Shown here piece after piece: positions 1 to 6,954 of a stretch of 10,069 nucleotides of DNA (the stretch's first letter is position 1; every line of letters starts with the position of its first letter). Position numbers and translations under genes: made by a program. The DNA is taken from positions 28,139-38,207 of the forward strand of contig WQRN01000006.1 in the NCBI GenBank assembly GCA_009786715.1. Reading direction: 5' to 3'. This DNA comes from Treponema sp. GTDB lineage: Bacteria > Spirochaetota > Spirochaetia > Treponematales > Breznakiellaceae. Below the pieces are notes generated by a model. The model made no database searches. It was not told the origin of the DNA and saw nothing but the letters and a program-made list of their open reading frames with translations.

Positions 1-74
1 GATTTTCGGCACTGATAAAAGCGTTTTTTACGTTTTAGAACAGGTGTTTTAATAGTATGGATGGTATTTTCTTC

Positions 75-104
75 TTGACACATTATGAATAGCCGATGTA
101 TACT
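75..104 (+). promoter_or_regulatory. Sigma-70-type promoter of the small lipoprotein gene
   Basis: A perfect TTGACA (75-80) is followed after 18 bp by TATACT (99-104), five of six matches to the -10 consensus. The predicted start of transcription, near 111, leaves a leader of about 50 nt. The leader holds a small CGGAA/TTCCG hairpin (112-116 with 124-128) and a strong GGAGGAG ribosome-binding site (147-153) 7 nt before the ATG. This suggests strong expression. The preceding bases 1-74 show no gene or other feature I can support. Confidence 0.75.
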
Positions 105-160
105 TGTGCAACGGAATGTATTTTTCCGGTATTTAAATTCATGATTGGAGGAGAATCTTT

Positions 161-712
161 ATGAAGAAATTAGGAATGATTTTAGCGATTATCGCAATCA
201 TTGCCCTTGCTGGATGCGGCAGCGGCGGTGGCGGCGGCGGAGCAGCAGCAGCCGGCGGCGGAGCGGCGCCCTTTATCGTTGATCTTTCAACATTAGCCTT
301 AACCAAAAATGCAAGCGCATTCACAAAAGGCTGGGACGACCTGTTAATCGATCTGCCTGCGACTTCAATGCCGTCTGATATGTCCGGTTATACCAGAGTA
401 ACCATCGATGCCAAATATTTCAGCGCGGACGGAACCGAAATTGCGCCGTCTGACTCAATGGTAATGGTAACTATGATTTATGATCCGTCCGGCGACATCA
501 GAGGACCTTCAATGGGACCCGGCGCGAATACACCTGTTAAAGAATTTAACGTAGGCGGTTTCTCCGGAATGATCCACAAAGACAGAGGAGTCAGATGTAC
601 TTTCTCACAGGTTCCGCGCGCAGTTCTTCTTCAGAACAACGCAGGTTCACCTGTAGCATTTGCTCAGCTTACAAAACTTGTTTTCCACAACGGAAACTTC
701 AAATCAGAATAA
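161..712 (+). CDS. Small secreted lipoprotein with glycine/alanine linker, possible carbohydrate-binding protein
   Basis: This 183-residue protein has a lipoprotein signal: lysines at 2-3, a hydrophobic stretch (5-17) and the lipobox LAGC with Cys19 as the predicted lipidated residue. Residues 20-36 are almost only Gly and Ala, a flexible tether encoded by GC-rich GGC/GCA runs at 218-268. The rest (about 37-183) alternates short hydrophobic strands with turns, for example around 78-87 (YTRVTIDAKY), 100-108 and 166-175. This suggests a single beta-sandwich, such as a galactose-binding-like or carbohydrate-binding module. I see no catalytic motif and do not recognise a family. The start is fixed by GGAGGAG 7 nt upstream. 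The gene is monocistronic, with its own promoter and terminator. Its position beside a sugar transporter and xylanases favours a surface glycan-binding role, but that is inference. Confidence 0.85.
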   Translation: MKKLGMILAIIAIIALAGCGSGGGGGGAAAAGGGAAPFIVDLSTLALTKNASAFTKGWDDLLIDLPATSMPSDMSGYTRVTIDAKYFSADGTEIAPSDSMVMVTMIYDPSGDIRGPSMGPGANTPVKEFNVGGFSGMIHKDRGVRCTFSQVPRAVLLQNNAGSPVAFAQLTKLVFHNGNFKSE

Positions 713-727
713 TGATTGCGAGCTAAT

Positions 728-760
728 AAAAAAAGCCTGACGCGAGTCAGGCTTTTTTTT
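728..760. terminator. Bidirectional rho-independent terminator
   Basis: The stem GCCTGAC (735-741) pairs with GTCAGGC (746-752) around a GCGA tetraloop of the GNRA type. It is flanked by seven A on the left (728-734) and eight T on the right (753-760). The convergent genes end at 712 (+) and 776 (-), so this single hairpin can stop transcription from both sides. Confidence 0.93.
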
Positions 761-775
761 GTCTTCTTACAGAAA

Positions 776-2356
776 CTATTTTTTCGGGTACAGCGTTGAT
801 CTTTCGTTCAATACTTCCTGTCCGCCTGATCTTAGCCAGTCTTTCATACCATTGTCCCAAATGCGGTTGAAATCTGCGGTTTTCGCGGTTATTGAAAGAG
901 CCAGTAAATCGTCGGCTCTTTCACGAAGATCGCCGTGATATTGATTTACCCTTGTTGTAGCCTGCCATACTGCCGGTCCGCGGGCGTTGCGAATTGATAC
1001 TACATAGGCATTCGCGATTACTTCCGGCGGTACATTGCCGTAGCTTAATCCAAGAACTCTTCCGTTCAATTCATCACTTCCTAATTCAACGCCGTTCATC
1101 GGTATTGTAAGGTCGATGTTATTCGGAGAATTCATGAACCAGGGGTGCTGCGGAGGAGTTGAAAGAGTCTGAGGAATGCCATTTACCATTCTGTGGTTTA
1201 CGCCTTCGTTTCCAATCTGGAGGAATTTATAATTTTCCGGTTTCGCAAGCCAGTTGAGATATTTTAACGCAGCGTCTTTATTCGGTGAGAAGGAAGGAAT
1301 AAAGATACGAAGTCCGGGTTTATCCATTACGTCTTTATTAAGCGTTACATTGATGGGAACAAAGTCCGCGCCGGGAACATTCTTGCGAAGGTCTTCGAGA
1401 ATATTCATGTCTGTTCTGTAAGGGAAGTCCCAGTTCTGGCAGATGGCGCCGACAACGCCGCTCTTAATCTGGTTATAAAAAGCGTCGGCTGTAGTCATAA
1501 GCGGAAAATCTTTGAAGATAAGCCCTTCGTTGTACCATTTGTTCATTTCCTGAACGCCTCTCTTGTAACCGGCCATGTATATATTACGATCCGCGATATT
1601 ATTTACCCAGCGATCTCTGTCGCTCATTTTCGGATCCATAAAATTATGGATGAGGTCTGAGAGTCCCCAGCGTACGTCATTGTTTACGCCGAAAGGCACA
1701 ACTCTGTTTTTGCCTACGCCGCCCGGATCCTGATCGCGGAATGCTCTGAGCGCTCCGTACAGCTGATTAAAATTCTGCGGAACCGGCAGTTTAAGTTTAT
1801 CCAGCCAGTCTTTGCGGATAAAAATATTTCTTTGCGCAATTGCTACACGGTAACTCGGTATAGAATAAATTCTTCCGGTTCTTGGATCGACGTCACGGAC
1901 GACTAAATCTTTTCCAGGGAATGACGGATCCGCGCCGAGTAATTTTTTAAGATCCGGCAGGTATGTGCCGACATAGGGCGCTAAATCCATAATACCGCCC
2001 TGATCCCTGAATGAGTTAATCATGCCAAGGTTATAGGTATAACAAAGATCCGGCGCGCTTCCTGACGCCATAAGGTTTGTAATATCTGTTTCTTCCGACC
2101 AGCGGCCGACAGGAACGAATGTAATGTCAATATTAAGGTCTTTTTTTACTTTCTCCTTAATCCATTTTGTCCATTCATTATCGTGAGCGCGAGTTCTTCC
2201 GCCGTCCGAGCCGCGATCAAAAACTTCTACCGTAAGTTTTCCGGTAGCGGGTAGCGCCGGCGCTGCGGGAGCCGCAGGCTGTCTGCCTCTCGCTTGCGCA
2301 AATAGCAATGTCGATGCCATCATGAGAACGACTAAAGCTAATACGATTCTTTTCAT
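776..2356 (-). CDS. Extracellular solute-binding protein of a sugar ABC transporter
   Basis: This 526-residue periplasmic binding protein belongs to the large LplA-like type found with LplB/YtcP permeases, and its length is usual for that group. A signal peptide spans about 1-20 (hydrophobic 4-19, likely cleavage after LLFA). There is no lipobox cysteine, so it appears to be soluble and periplasmic. A Pro/Ala-rich linker (about 27-37) leads into the first lobe (TGKLTVEVFDRG). The segment LMASGSAPDLCYTYN (95-109) matches the usual 'LASGDxPD' stretch of family-1 sugar-binding proteins. It would deliver an oligosaccharide to the two permeases encoded just upstream in the same transcript. The start has a strong GGAGGAG site. 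The gene is last in the operon, after an intercistronic hairpin, and is followed by the shared terminator. The substrate cannot be read from the sequence. The neighbouring GH11, GH30 and GH1 enzymes suggest xylo- or beta-gluco-oligosaccharides. Confidence 0.9.
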   Translation of the reverse strand: MKRIVLALVVLMMASTLLFAQARGRQPAAPAAPALPATGKLTVEVFDRGSDGGRTRAHDNEWTKWIKEKVKKDLNIDITFVPVGRWSEETDITNLMASGSAPDLCYTYNLGMINSFRDQGGIMDLAPYVGTYLPDLKKLLGADPSFPGKDLVVRDVDPRTGRIYSIPSYRVAIAQRNIFIRKDWLDKLKLPVPQNFNQLYGALRAFRDQDPGGVGKNRVVPFGVNNDVRWGLSDLIHNFMDPKMSDRDRWVNNIADRNIYMAGYKRGVQEMNKWYNEGLIFKDFPLMTTADAFYNQIKSGVVGAICQNWDFPYRTDMNILEDLRKNVPGADFVPINVTLNKDVMDKPGLRIFIPSFSPNKDAALKYLNWLAKPENYKFLQIGNEGVNHRMVNGIPQTLSTPPQHPWFMNSPNNIDLTIPMNGVELGSDELNGRVLGLSYGNVPPEVIANAYVVSIRNARGPAVWQATTRVNQYHGDLRERADDLLALSITAKTADFNRIWDNGMKDWLRSGGQEVLNERSTLYPKK

Positions 2357-2392
2357 AGTTTCTCCTCCATAAAAATGAAATTTATGATTAAT

Positions 2393-2429
2393 GCCTGTAA
2401 TTTACGGGCGGAACCCGCGAATTACAGGC
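2393..2429 (-). promoter_or_regulatory. Intercistronic hairpin between permease and binding-protein genes
   Basis: Arms of 10 bp pair perfectly (GCCTGTAATT at 2393-2402 with AATTACAGGC at 2420-2429). A 2x2 internal loop and an inner CGGG/CCCG stem (2405-2408 with 2414-2417) extend the structure. It lies in the 90-nt gap between the second permease (ends 2447) and the binding protein (starts 2356). No T-tract follows it in the direction of transcription, so a simple terminator is unlikely. A hairpin here could protect or process the mRNA and allow different levels of permease and binding protein, as known for the malE-malF REP region. That function is inference. Confidence 0.6.
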
Positions 2430-2446
2430 GATAATCCGATAAAAGA

Positions 2447-3658
2447 TTAACCTTTTACAGCTCCGATGGTTACACCGGTAATAAAGTAACGTTGGAGCCA
2501 TGGATAAATTACCAGGATGGGTACTGTGGCAAACATAATCGCCGCGGCTTTCATTGCGTCGGAGGCGCGCGGCACACTGCCCGCTACCATTTCCACTGTA
2601 GTTACGTCGATAGATGTCTGGTTTTGGATAAGAGTCCAGAGTTTTAGCTGAACGGGGAACCATTGCTGAAATGCGTTGCTTATGTATATAAGAGCGTCGG
2701 AAAAACCATTCCACCTGCCGACAGCGTAGAACAGGGCGAGAGTCGCAAGAACAGGAAGCGATAACGGAAGGTATATTTTAATCAAAATTGTAAATGGGTT
2801 TGCTCCGTCTATTTCCGCGGATTCTCTCAGACTTTCAGGAATTCCGTAGAAGAACGAACGAAGGATAATCATATAAAATACCGACAGACAGTTTGGAATA
2901 ATGAGGACTAACGGGTTATTGAGAAGCCCAAGAGATTTCATCAATATATAATTCGGAATTGTTCCCGCGCTGAAATACATTGTAAAAATGATCAATGTGT
3001 TAATTAATGTTTTGCCTTTAAGCCAGTCAAAAACAAGCGGATATGCGCATAACACTGTCATTGTAAGAGAGACTAAAGTGCAAATAACGGTGAGGATTGC
3101 CGTCCACCACATTGAACGCGTGAACGCCGGATCCATAAATACATACCTGTATGATTCCATAGTTATTCCGAATTTATAAGTAAGTCTTCCGGAATCTTCG
3201 TTACTGTACCATGAGGCATAATCGCTGCCGTAATTGCTGCCATGATCTCCGCTGTATGCATAGTCATCGCCAGTATCAGCGTAATAGTCGTAATCGCCGC
3301 TCGTATCGGCATAATAATCGTATTCATCGCCGGTATCGGCGTAATAGTCGTAATCGCTGCCGGTGTCGGCATAATAGTCATAATCGCCGCCGGTATCAGC
3401 GTAGTAGTCATAATCACCGCTTTCGCTGCCGTAACCCGCGCTGTCTCCGCTGTAACTATCCGAGTCTCTGCCGATCGTTTCCATGCCTTTGTTAATAACA
3501 GGCAGGAACGAAACCCTTCCGTTGATTACCGCGTCTGAACTGCTCAGTGACTGAGCCAGAAGGTTTACCATCGGCATTATACATACCAATATTACCAATA
3601 CACAAATTGTAAAAACTATTAAATCGCCGACGCTGGCTTCTTTTCTTCTTTTTGGCAT
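2447..3658 (-). CDS. YtcP/LplC-type sugar ABC transporter permease with a tandem-repeat insertion
   Basis: This is an inner-membrane permease subunit of the carbohydrate-uptake type, 403 residues from the chosen start; relatives are usually about 290-300. TM1 lies at about 13-35. The inner EAA loop that contacts the ATPase is seen at 276-298 (ESLRESAEIDGA, then a conserved LP). The C-terminus WLQRYFITGVTIGAVKG is typical of the family. The extra length is one block, about residues 57-163, between SLSSSDAVINGRVSFLP and ITMESYRYVFMDPAF, which are contiguous in ordinary members. This is the periplasmic loop between TM1 and TM2. It holds five tandem decapeptides (81-130) and degenerate copies on both sides, rich in Asp, Tyr and Gly. 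I chose the ATG at 3658 because AGGTGG (3669-3664) lies 5 nt upstream. An in-frame GTG at 3667 would start inside that ribosome-binding site. The SD overlaps the stop codon of the upstream permease, so the two are probably translationally coupled. Confidence 0.9.
   Translation of the reverse strand: MPKRRKEASVGDLIVFTICVLVILVCIMPMVNLLAQSLSSSDAVINGRVSFLPVINKGMETIGRDSDSYSGDSAGYGSESGDYDYYADTGGDYDYYADTGSDYDYYADTGDEYDYYADTSGDYDYYADTGDDYAYSGDHGSNYGSDYASWYSNEDSGRLTYKFGITMESYRYVFMDPAFTRSMWWTAILTVICTLVSLTMTVLCAYPLVFDWLKGKTLINTLIIFTMYFSAGTIPNYILMKSLGLLNNPLVLIIPNCLSVFYMIILRSFFYGIPESLRESAEIDGANPFTILIKIYLPLSLPVLATLALFYAVGRWNGFSDALIYISNAFQQWFPVQLKLWTLIQNQTSIDVTTVEMVAGSVPRASDAMKAAAIMFATVPILVIYPWLQRYFITGVTIGAVKG
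3269..3418 (-). repeat. Five tandem 30-bp repeats inside the permease gene
   Basis: Five in-frame 30-bp units encode GDYDYYADTG, GDYDYYADTG, SDYDYYADTG, DEYDYYADTS and GDYDYYADTG. The DNA units are nearly identical, differing mainly at synonymous or near-synonymous sites. Degenerate Asp/Tyr/Gly/Ser-rich sequence extends to about residues 65-80 on one side and 131-156 on the other (DDYAYSGDHG, SNYGSDYASW). The repeat length is a multiple of three, so copy-number change would keep the reading frame. Confidence 0.95.
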
Positions 3659-3663
3659 ATCAT

Positions 3664-3669
3664 CCACCT
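3664..3669 (-). promoter_or_regulatory. Ribosome-binding site deciding the start of the repeat-bearing permease
   Basis: AGGTGG on the minus strand sits 5 nt before ATG 3658-3656 and overlaps the TAG stop (3670-3668) of the upstream permease. It rules against the in-frame GTG at 3667-3665, which falls inside this site. Confidence 0.75.
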
Positions 3670-4747
3670 ACCATATTCCGCGTTCGCCGAACCGCTTTGC
3701 AAGCGTATTCGCGCCGATTAGGAACACAACGCAAATAATTGACTGGAACAAGCCGACAGCGGCAGTATATGAATACTGCCAATTTAGAATACCTACGCGG
3801 TAAACCAACGTTGATATTACGTCCGCGACTTCCATGACAACGCGGTTCATCATAGTAAATGGGCGGTCAAATTCGATTCCCAAAATACGTCCGATATTCA
3901 TTATTAATAAAACTACGATAGTCGGCCTGATTCCAGGCAATGTGATGTGCCACAGTTTGCGCCAGCGGCCGGCTCCGTCTACTTCCGCGGCTTCGTACAG
4001 TTCAGGATTGATACCTGTTATTGCCGCAAGGTAGATGATGGTTCCCCAGCCCATTTCTTTCCATACACCGAAGGTGATATAAGTACCGATCCAGTTAGCG
4101 TTATTCATTAAAAAGTTAATAGGCTGGACAACATGACAATCCGGGCAATTGGTGACGTTAGCCAACCCCATACTTTGGTGAACTTCGCACATTCTGCTGA
4201 ATGTTTCCACAAGGAAGACGTTTATAACGCCGTTTGTCGGCGCTAAAAGCCTTGTCGCCATGCTTGATACGATGATCCAGGATAAAAAGTGCGGTAAATA
4301 TATTATTGTTTGAGTAACTTTCTTGAATTTTTGAAAAATTAATTCATTTAAAATAAGAGCAAGGATGATAGGAGCCGGAAAACCTACGACTAAGTCCAGC
4401 ATATTGAGCACCAGTGTATTTCGTACCGCGCGCCAGAAAGCGCCGTCTCCGAACGCTTTCATAAACCAGTCAAGACCTACCCAATGACCGCAGTTCGGCT
4501 CATGAGGTGAGCCGTTGCAGTAGTCAAGAAGGATACCTTTTGCTACAAGCGCCTCATTTGTGATCCACGGACCGCCGATCAAGTTGTAATTCTTGAAGGC
4601 AATTACGATATTTGCCATCGGGATGTAGCGGAAAATTACGAAAAAAGCAATTGGAAGCGCTAACATCAAATAAAGCATCCAGGAACGCTTGAAATAAGCG
4701 ATAACATCCTGTCTTGAGTCTTTTAATAATCTTATTTTATTTGGCAT
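3668..4747 (-). CDS. LplB-type sugar ABC transporter permease with cysteine-bearing extra loops
   Basis: This 359-residue inner-membrane permease is first in the operon; relatives are usually about 300. TM1 lies at about 25-45. The conserved 'WxGLxxF' region appears as HWVGLDWF (88-95), then FWRAVRNTLVLN (104-115). The EAA loop is at 252-271 (EAAEVDGAGRWRKLWHITLP). The C-terminus resembles the NxxAKRFGERGIW ending common in this family. Two predicted periplasmic loops look longer than usual and carry all but one of the cysteines I see. The first, about 62-88, has Cys77 and Cys86. The second, about 183-210, has Cys187, Cys201 and Cys204, with a CPDCH motif at 201-205. AGGA about 6 nt upstream supports the ATG. 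With the next permease it would form the heterodimeric channel. No ATPase gene is present, so a shared MsmK/UgpC-type ATPase encoded elsewhere is expected. Confidence 0.9.
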   Translation of the reverse strand: MPNKIRLLKDSRQDVIAYFKRSWMLYLMLALPIAFFVIFRYIPMANIVIAFKNYNLIGGPWITNEALVAKGILLDYCNGSPHEPNCGHWVGLDWFMKAFGDGAFWRAVRNTLVLNMLDLVVGFPAPIILALILNELIFQKFKKVTQTIIYLPHFLSWIIVSSMATRLLAPTNGVINVFLVETFSRMCEVHQSMGLANVTNCPDCHVVQPINFLMNNANWIGTYITFGVWKEMGWGTIIYLAAITGINPELYEAAEVDGAGRWRKLWHITLPGIRPTIVVLLIMNIGRILGIEFDRPFTMMNRVVMEVADVISTLVYRVGILNWQYSYTAAVGLFQSIICVVFLIGANTLAKRFGERGIW

Positions 4748-4767
4748 GAACTTTCCTGTCCATTCAT

Positions 4768-4794
4768 AGTATATACGATTGGTTATCTTGTCAA
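4768..4794 (-). promoter_or_regulatory. Sigma-70-type promoter of the ABC transporter operon
   Basis: On the minus strand a perfect TTGACA (4794-4789) is followed by TATACT (4773-4768) at 15 bp spacing. An alternative, TACTAT (4771-4766), gives 17 bp. Transcription would start near 4760, leaving a very short leader before ATG 4747. The -35 sits in a 9-bp palindrome, CTTGTCAAG (4787-4795), in the 86-bp region shared with the divergent beta-glucosidase gene. An operator here could control both directions, but no recognised site is visible. Confidence 0.6.
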
Positions 4795-4821
4795 GTTTCC
4801 ATAATTATGCTGTATTATAGC

Positions 4822-4827
4822 AGGAGG
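4822..4827 (+). promoter_or_regulatory. Ribosome-binding site deciding the beta-glucosidase start
   Basis: AGGAGG lies 6 nt before the ATG at 4834. An in-frame ATG at 4807 lies upstream of this site and would add nine residues not expected in the family. The protein therefore starts at 4834 (MEKLSFPADFLWG). Confidence 0.85.
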
Positions 4828-4833
4828 CTATAT

Positions 4834-6180
4834 ATGGAAAAACTCAGTTTTCCCGCGGATTTTCTCTGGGGAACCGCTACCGCCAGTTATCAGGTTGAAG
4901 GCGCGGCATACGAAGACGGCCGGGGCGAATGTATTTGGGACACTTTTTCCCGTAAACCAACTGCCGTTTACGCGGGTGAAAACGGGAATATCGCCTGTGA
5001 TCAATATCATCGTTATCCTGAGGATATCGCGTTAATGACTGAACTAGGTTTTAAAAGTTACCGTTTTTCCATTGCATGGCCGAGAATCATTCCAAAAGGC
5101 AGAGGAAAAGTAAATCCCGAAGGTATCGCCTATTACCGCAGGCTGTGCGAGGAGCTTCACAAGAACGGCATACATACCTGCGCGACTCTTTACCACTGGG
5201 ATCTGCCTCAGCCGCTGGAAGACGAAGGCGGCTGGACAAACAGATCAGTTGTTGAAGCGTTTGAAGAATACGTTAAAGTCTGTTACAGAGAACTGGGTGA
5301 CTTGGTTGATATGTGGATAACCATAAATGAGCCTGTGTGCATTGCGTATCTTGGTTATCTGTACGGAGTGCATGCGCCCGGACACCGTGACCTGGATAAA
5401 GCGCTGGCCGCGGCTCATCATGTGAATATGGCGCACGGTACTGCGGTAAGGGAGTACCGTAAAACGGGGTTAAAGGCGCCGATAGGGATTACATGGAATC
5501 CAACCACGCCGCGTCCCGCAACAAAAAAAGAAGAGGATAAAAAAGCGGCTGATTTGGCAAGAGCGTTTCACACAGAGATTTTTATGTTCCCGTGCCTCGG
5601 CAAAGGTTATCCCGAACTTGTAAAAGCATCGGGCGCAAAAATACCCGTTAAGGACGGTGATTTGGAATTAATTGCGCAGCCAATTGAATTTATCGGTGTA
5701 AATTTTTATTCTGAATCTCCCGCCGCCGCCGATGAATCGGCTGTTTTCAAATATACGATGAAACCGTTCTGGCATGACACAACTGGAATGGGATGGCCTA
5801 TAACACCCGGCGGTCTTGACAGGCAGCTTCTTTGGATAACGGAAATTTCCAAAGGCGCGTTCGGCAAAGCGCAGATACCGATTTACATAACCGAAAACGG
5901 CTGCGCATATGAATACACGGTATCCGCGGACGGAAGAATTCACGATAAGGAACGCATTAAATATCTTCATCAGCATTTGGCAGTCTGCGCTGACGTGATA
6001 AAAAAGGGAGTGCCCTTAAAAGGTTATTATGTCTGGTCGCTTTTGGATAATTTTGAATGGTCATTCGGTTACACGAAACGCTTCGGCATTATTCATGTCG
6101 ATTTTAAAACATTGAAACGCACTCCGAAAGACAGCGCGTATTTCCTTCGTGACACTATCGCTGGTTTCGGAGAGCTGTAA
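4834..6180 (+). CDS. GH1 beta-glucosidase (6-phospho-activity not excluded)
   Basis: This 448-residue glycoside hydrolase family 1 enzyme has the usual length for the family. It is a single TIM barrel with retaining catalysis, and no signal peptide, so it is cytoplasmic. The N-terminal signature FPADFLWGTATASYQVEG (6-23) is intact, with glycone-site Gln20. His121-Trp122 lies in LYHWDLPQPLED. The acid/base is Glu166 in TINEP (163-167). The nucleophile is Glu354 in YITENG (351-356). Glu408-Trp409 in WSLLDNFEWSFGY completes the sugar site. The Glu-Trp pair there favours non-phosphorylated beta-glucosides, since 6-phospho-beta-glucosidases usually differ at this spot. It would hydrolyse imported cellobiose- or xylobiose-like sugars delivered by the divergent ABC transporter. 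A weak CATAAT (4800-4805) could be its -10, with a poor -35, so activation may be needed. It converges on the GH11 gene with a 3-bp gap. Confidence 0.95.
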   Translation: MEKLSFPADFLWGTATASYQVEGAAYEDGRGECIWDTFSRKPTAVYAGENGNIACDQYHRYPEDIALMTELGFKSYRFSIAWPRIIPKGRGKVNPEGIAYYRRLCEELHKNGIHTCATLYHWDLPQPLEDEGGWTNRSVVEAFEEYVKVCYRELGDLVDMWITINEPVCIAYLGYLYGVHAPGHRDLDKALAAAHHVNMAHGTAVREYRKTGLKAPIGITWNPTTPRPATKKEEDKKAADLARAFHTEIFMFPCLGKGYPELVKASGAKIPVKDGDLELIAQPIEFIGVNFYSESPAAADESAVFKYTMKPFWHDTTGMGWPITPGGLDRQLLWITEISKGAFGKAQIPIYITENGCAYEYTVSADGRIHDKERIKYLHQHLAVCADVIKKGVPLKGYYVWSLLDNFEWSFGYTKRFGIIHVDFKTLKRTPKDSAYFLRDTIAGFGEL

Positions 6181-6183
6181 TTT

Positions 6184-6954
6184 TTACTGCGTTATTATAA
6201 ACGAATTCTTTGTTATTTTCGCGGAGCCTGAGCTATTATATCCTTCGACTAATAAAGCCGCTTCGTAAATGTTTCCGCATGTCATTCCAAGACTTTCCCA
6301 TTTCTTAAAATGCTCGGAAACAGAAATTGTTCCGCCTGTTGAACGCCTTGTTGTGCGGACGCTCCAATATTTTGTAAACGGCCCTGTGCCGTCAATGTTA
6401 TATGAATTAGCTGTTGAGCTCCAAATGGTGTATGTGTCGCCGTCTACATTTATCGTTCCCTTTTGCGTCCTTCCTGCTTCCCAGCTTCCCGGCGGCTTAT
6501 TATAAGCTCCCCAGTCGTCAATAATATACCATTCCACAAGCGGACCTCTGAACCAGCCGTAAACGCCGAGATAGTCGACTCCGCTGCCCTGAGAACTCCA
6601 CTCAGCTATATACTTAACTGTTATATTGCCGACATCTCCGTGTTTTAAACCTGATGAAAATTTTATGCCCCTGCGCATTAGTATATTTTTACCTTGTCCG
6701 ACCGCGTTCCATGTGCCTCTGAATGTTCCGCCGTTTCCGATTGTCATGGTGCCGGTCGCGCCGTCTGCCGCCCAGAATTCATAACCGTAATTATTCGCGG
6801 TTCCTATAATGTTTGATGAAAAAGACTGATTATTAATTGTATTGTCTACAATGCCGTCATCAGAGTCATATGCGGAATTATCAAATTTGCCTTCTTCGCA
6901 TCCGGAGAAAACTAAAACGACCGTAAAAACCAATAAACTCAATTTTTTAATCAT
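6184..6954 (-). CDS. GH11 endo-beta-1,4-xylanase, lipoprotein
   Basis: This 256-residue protein begins with a lipoprotein-type signal (lysines 3-4, hydrophobic 5-17, FSGC with Cys19). A Phe at -3 is atypical but tolerated in spirochaetal lipoboxes. An Asp/Asn-rich linker (20-45) follows. The GH11 jelly-roll covers about 50-256. Diagnostic segments are GYEFWAADGATGTMTIG, YLGVYGWFRGPLVEWYIIDDWG (128-149) with nucleophile Glu141, the thumb region near SYNIDGTGPFTKYWSVR (184-200), and ALLVEGYNSSGSA (233-245) with acid/base Glu237. The thumb lacks the common Pro-Ser-Ile and reads YNIDG. The enzyme would cut xylan chains outside the cell while tethered to a membrane. It overlaps the GH30 stop by 4 nt (ATGA). 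A GAGG ribosome-binding site (6966-6963) lies 8 nt upstream inside the GH30 gene, so the two are translationally coupled. There is no carbohydrate-binding module. Confidence 0.95.
   Translation of the reverse strand: MIKKLSLLVFTVVLVFSGCEEGKFDNSAYDSDDGIVDNTINNQSFSSNIIGTANNYGYEFWAADGATGTMTIGNGGTFRGTWNAVGQGKNILMRRGIKFSSGLKHGDVGNITVKYIAEWSSQGSGVDYLGVYGWFRGPLVEWYIIDDWGAYNKPPGSWEAGRTQKGTINVDGDTYTIWSSTANSYNIDGTGPFTKYWSVRTTRRSTGGTISVSEHFKKWESLGMTCGNIYEAALLVEGYNSSGSAKITKNSFIITQ

Noticed and set aside
2388..2714. Minus-strand 108-codon frame overlapping the end of the permease gene
   Set aside because: It overlaps the conserved C-terminal part of the permease in another frame, is rich in Arg/His/Cys, has no domain and no convincing ribosome-binding site.
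3269..3418. CRISPR array
   Set aside because: The 30-bp units are directly adjacent without spacers and translate in frame as a decapeptide repeat within a permease.
3163..3538. Long open frames on both strands over the permease repeat region
   Set aside because: They are by-products of the 30-bp repeat read in other frames. They lack ribosome-binding sites and encode low-complexity Ile/Thr- or Arg/Asn-rich sequence. The permease frame keeps family motifs on both sides.
4130..4150. CPDCH as a real heme-c attachment site
   Set aside because: ABC permeases are not known as cytochromes, a single short motif is expected by chance, and the nearby cysteines point to disulfide or metal binding instead.
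4788..4818. TTGTCA (4788-4793) with TATTAT (4813-4818) as promoter of the beta-glucosidase
   Set aside because: The spacing is 19 bp and initiation would fall near 4825, inside the AGGAGG ribosome-binding site. The weaker CATAAT at 4800-4805 is better placed.
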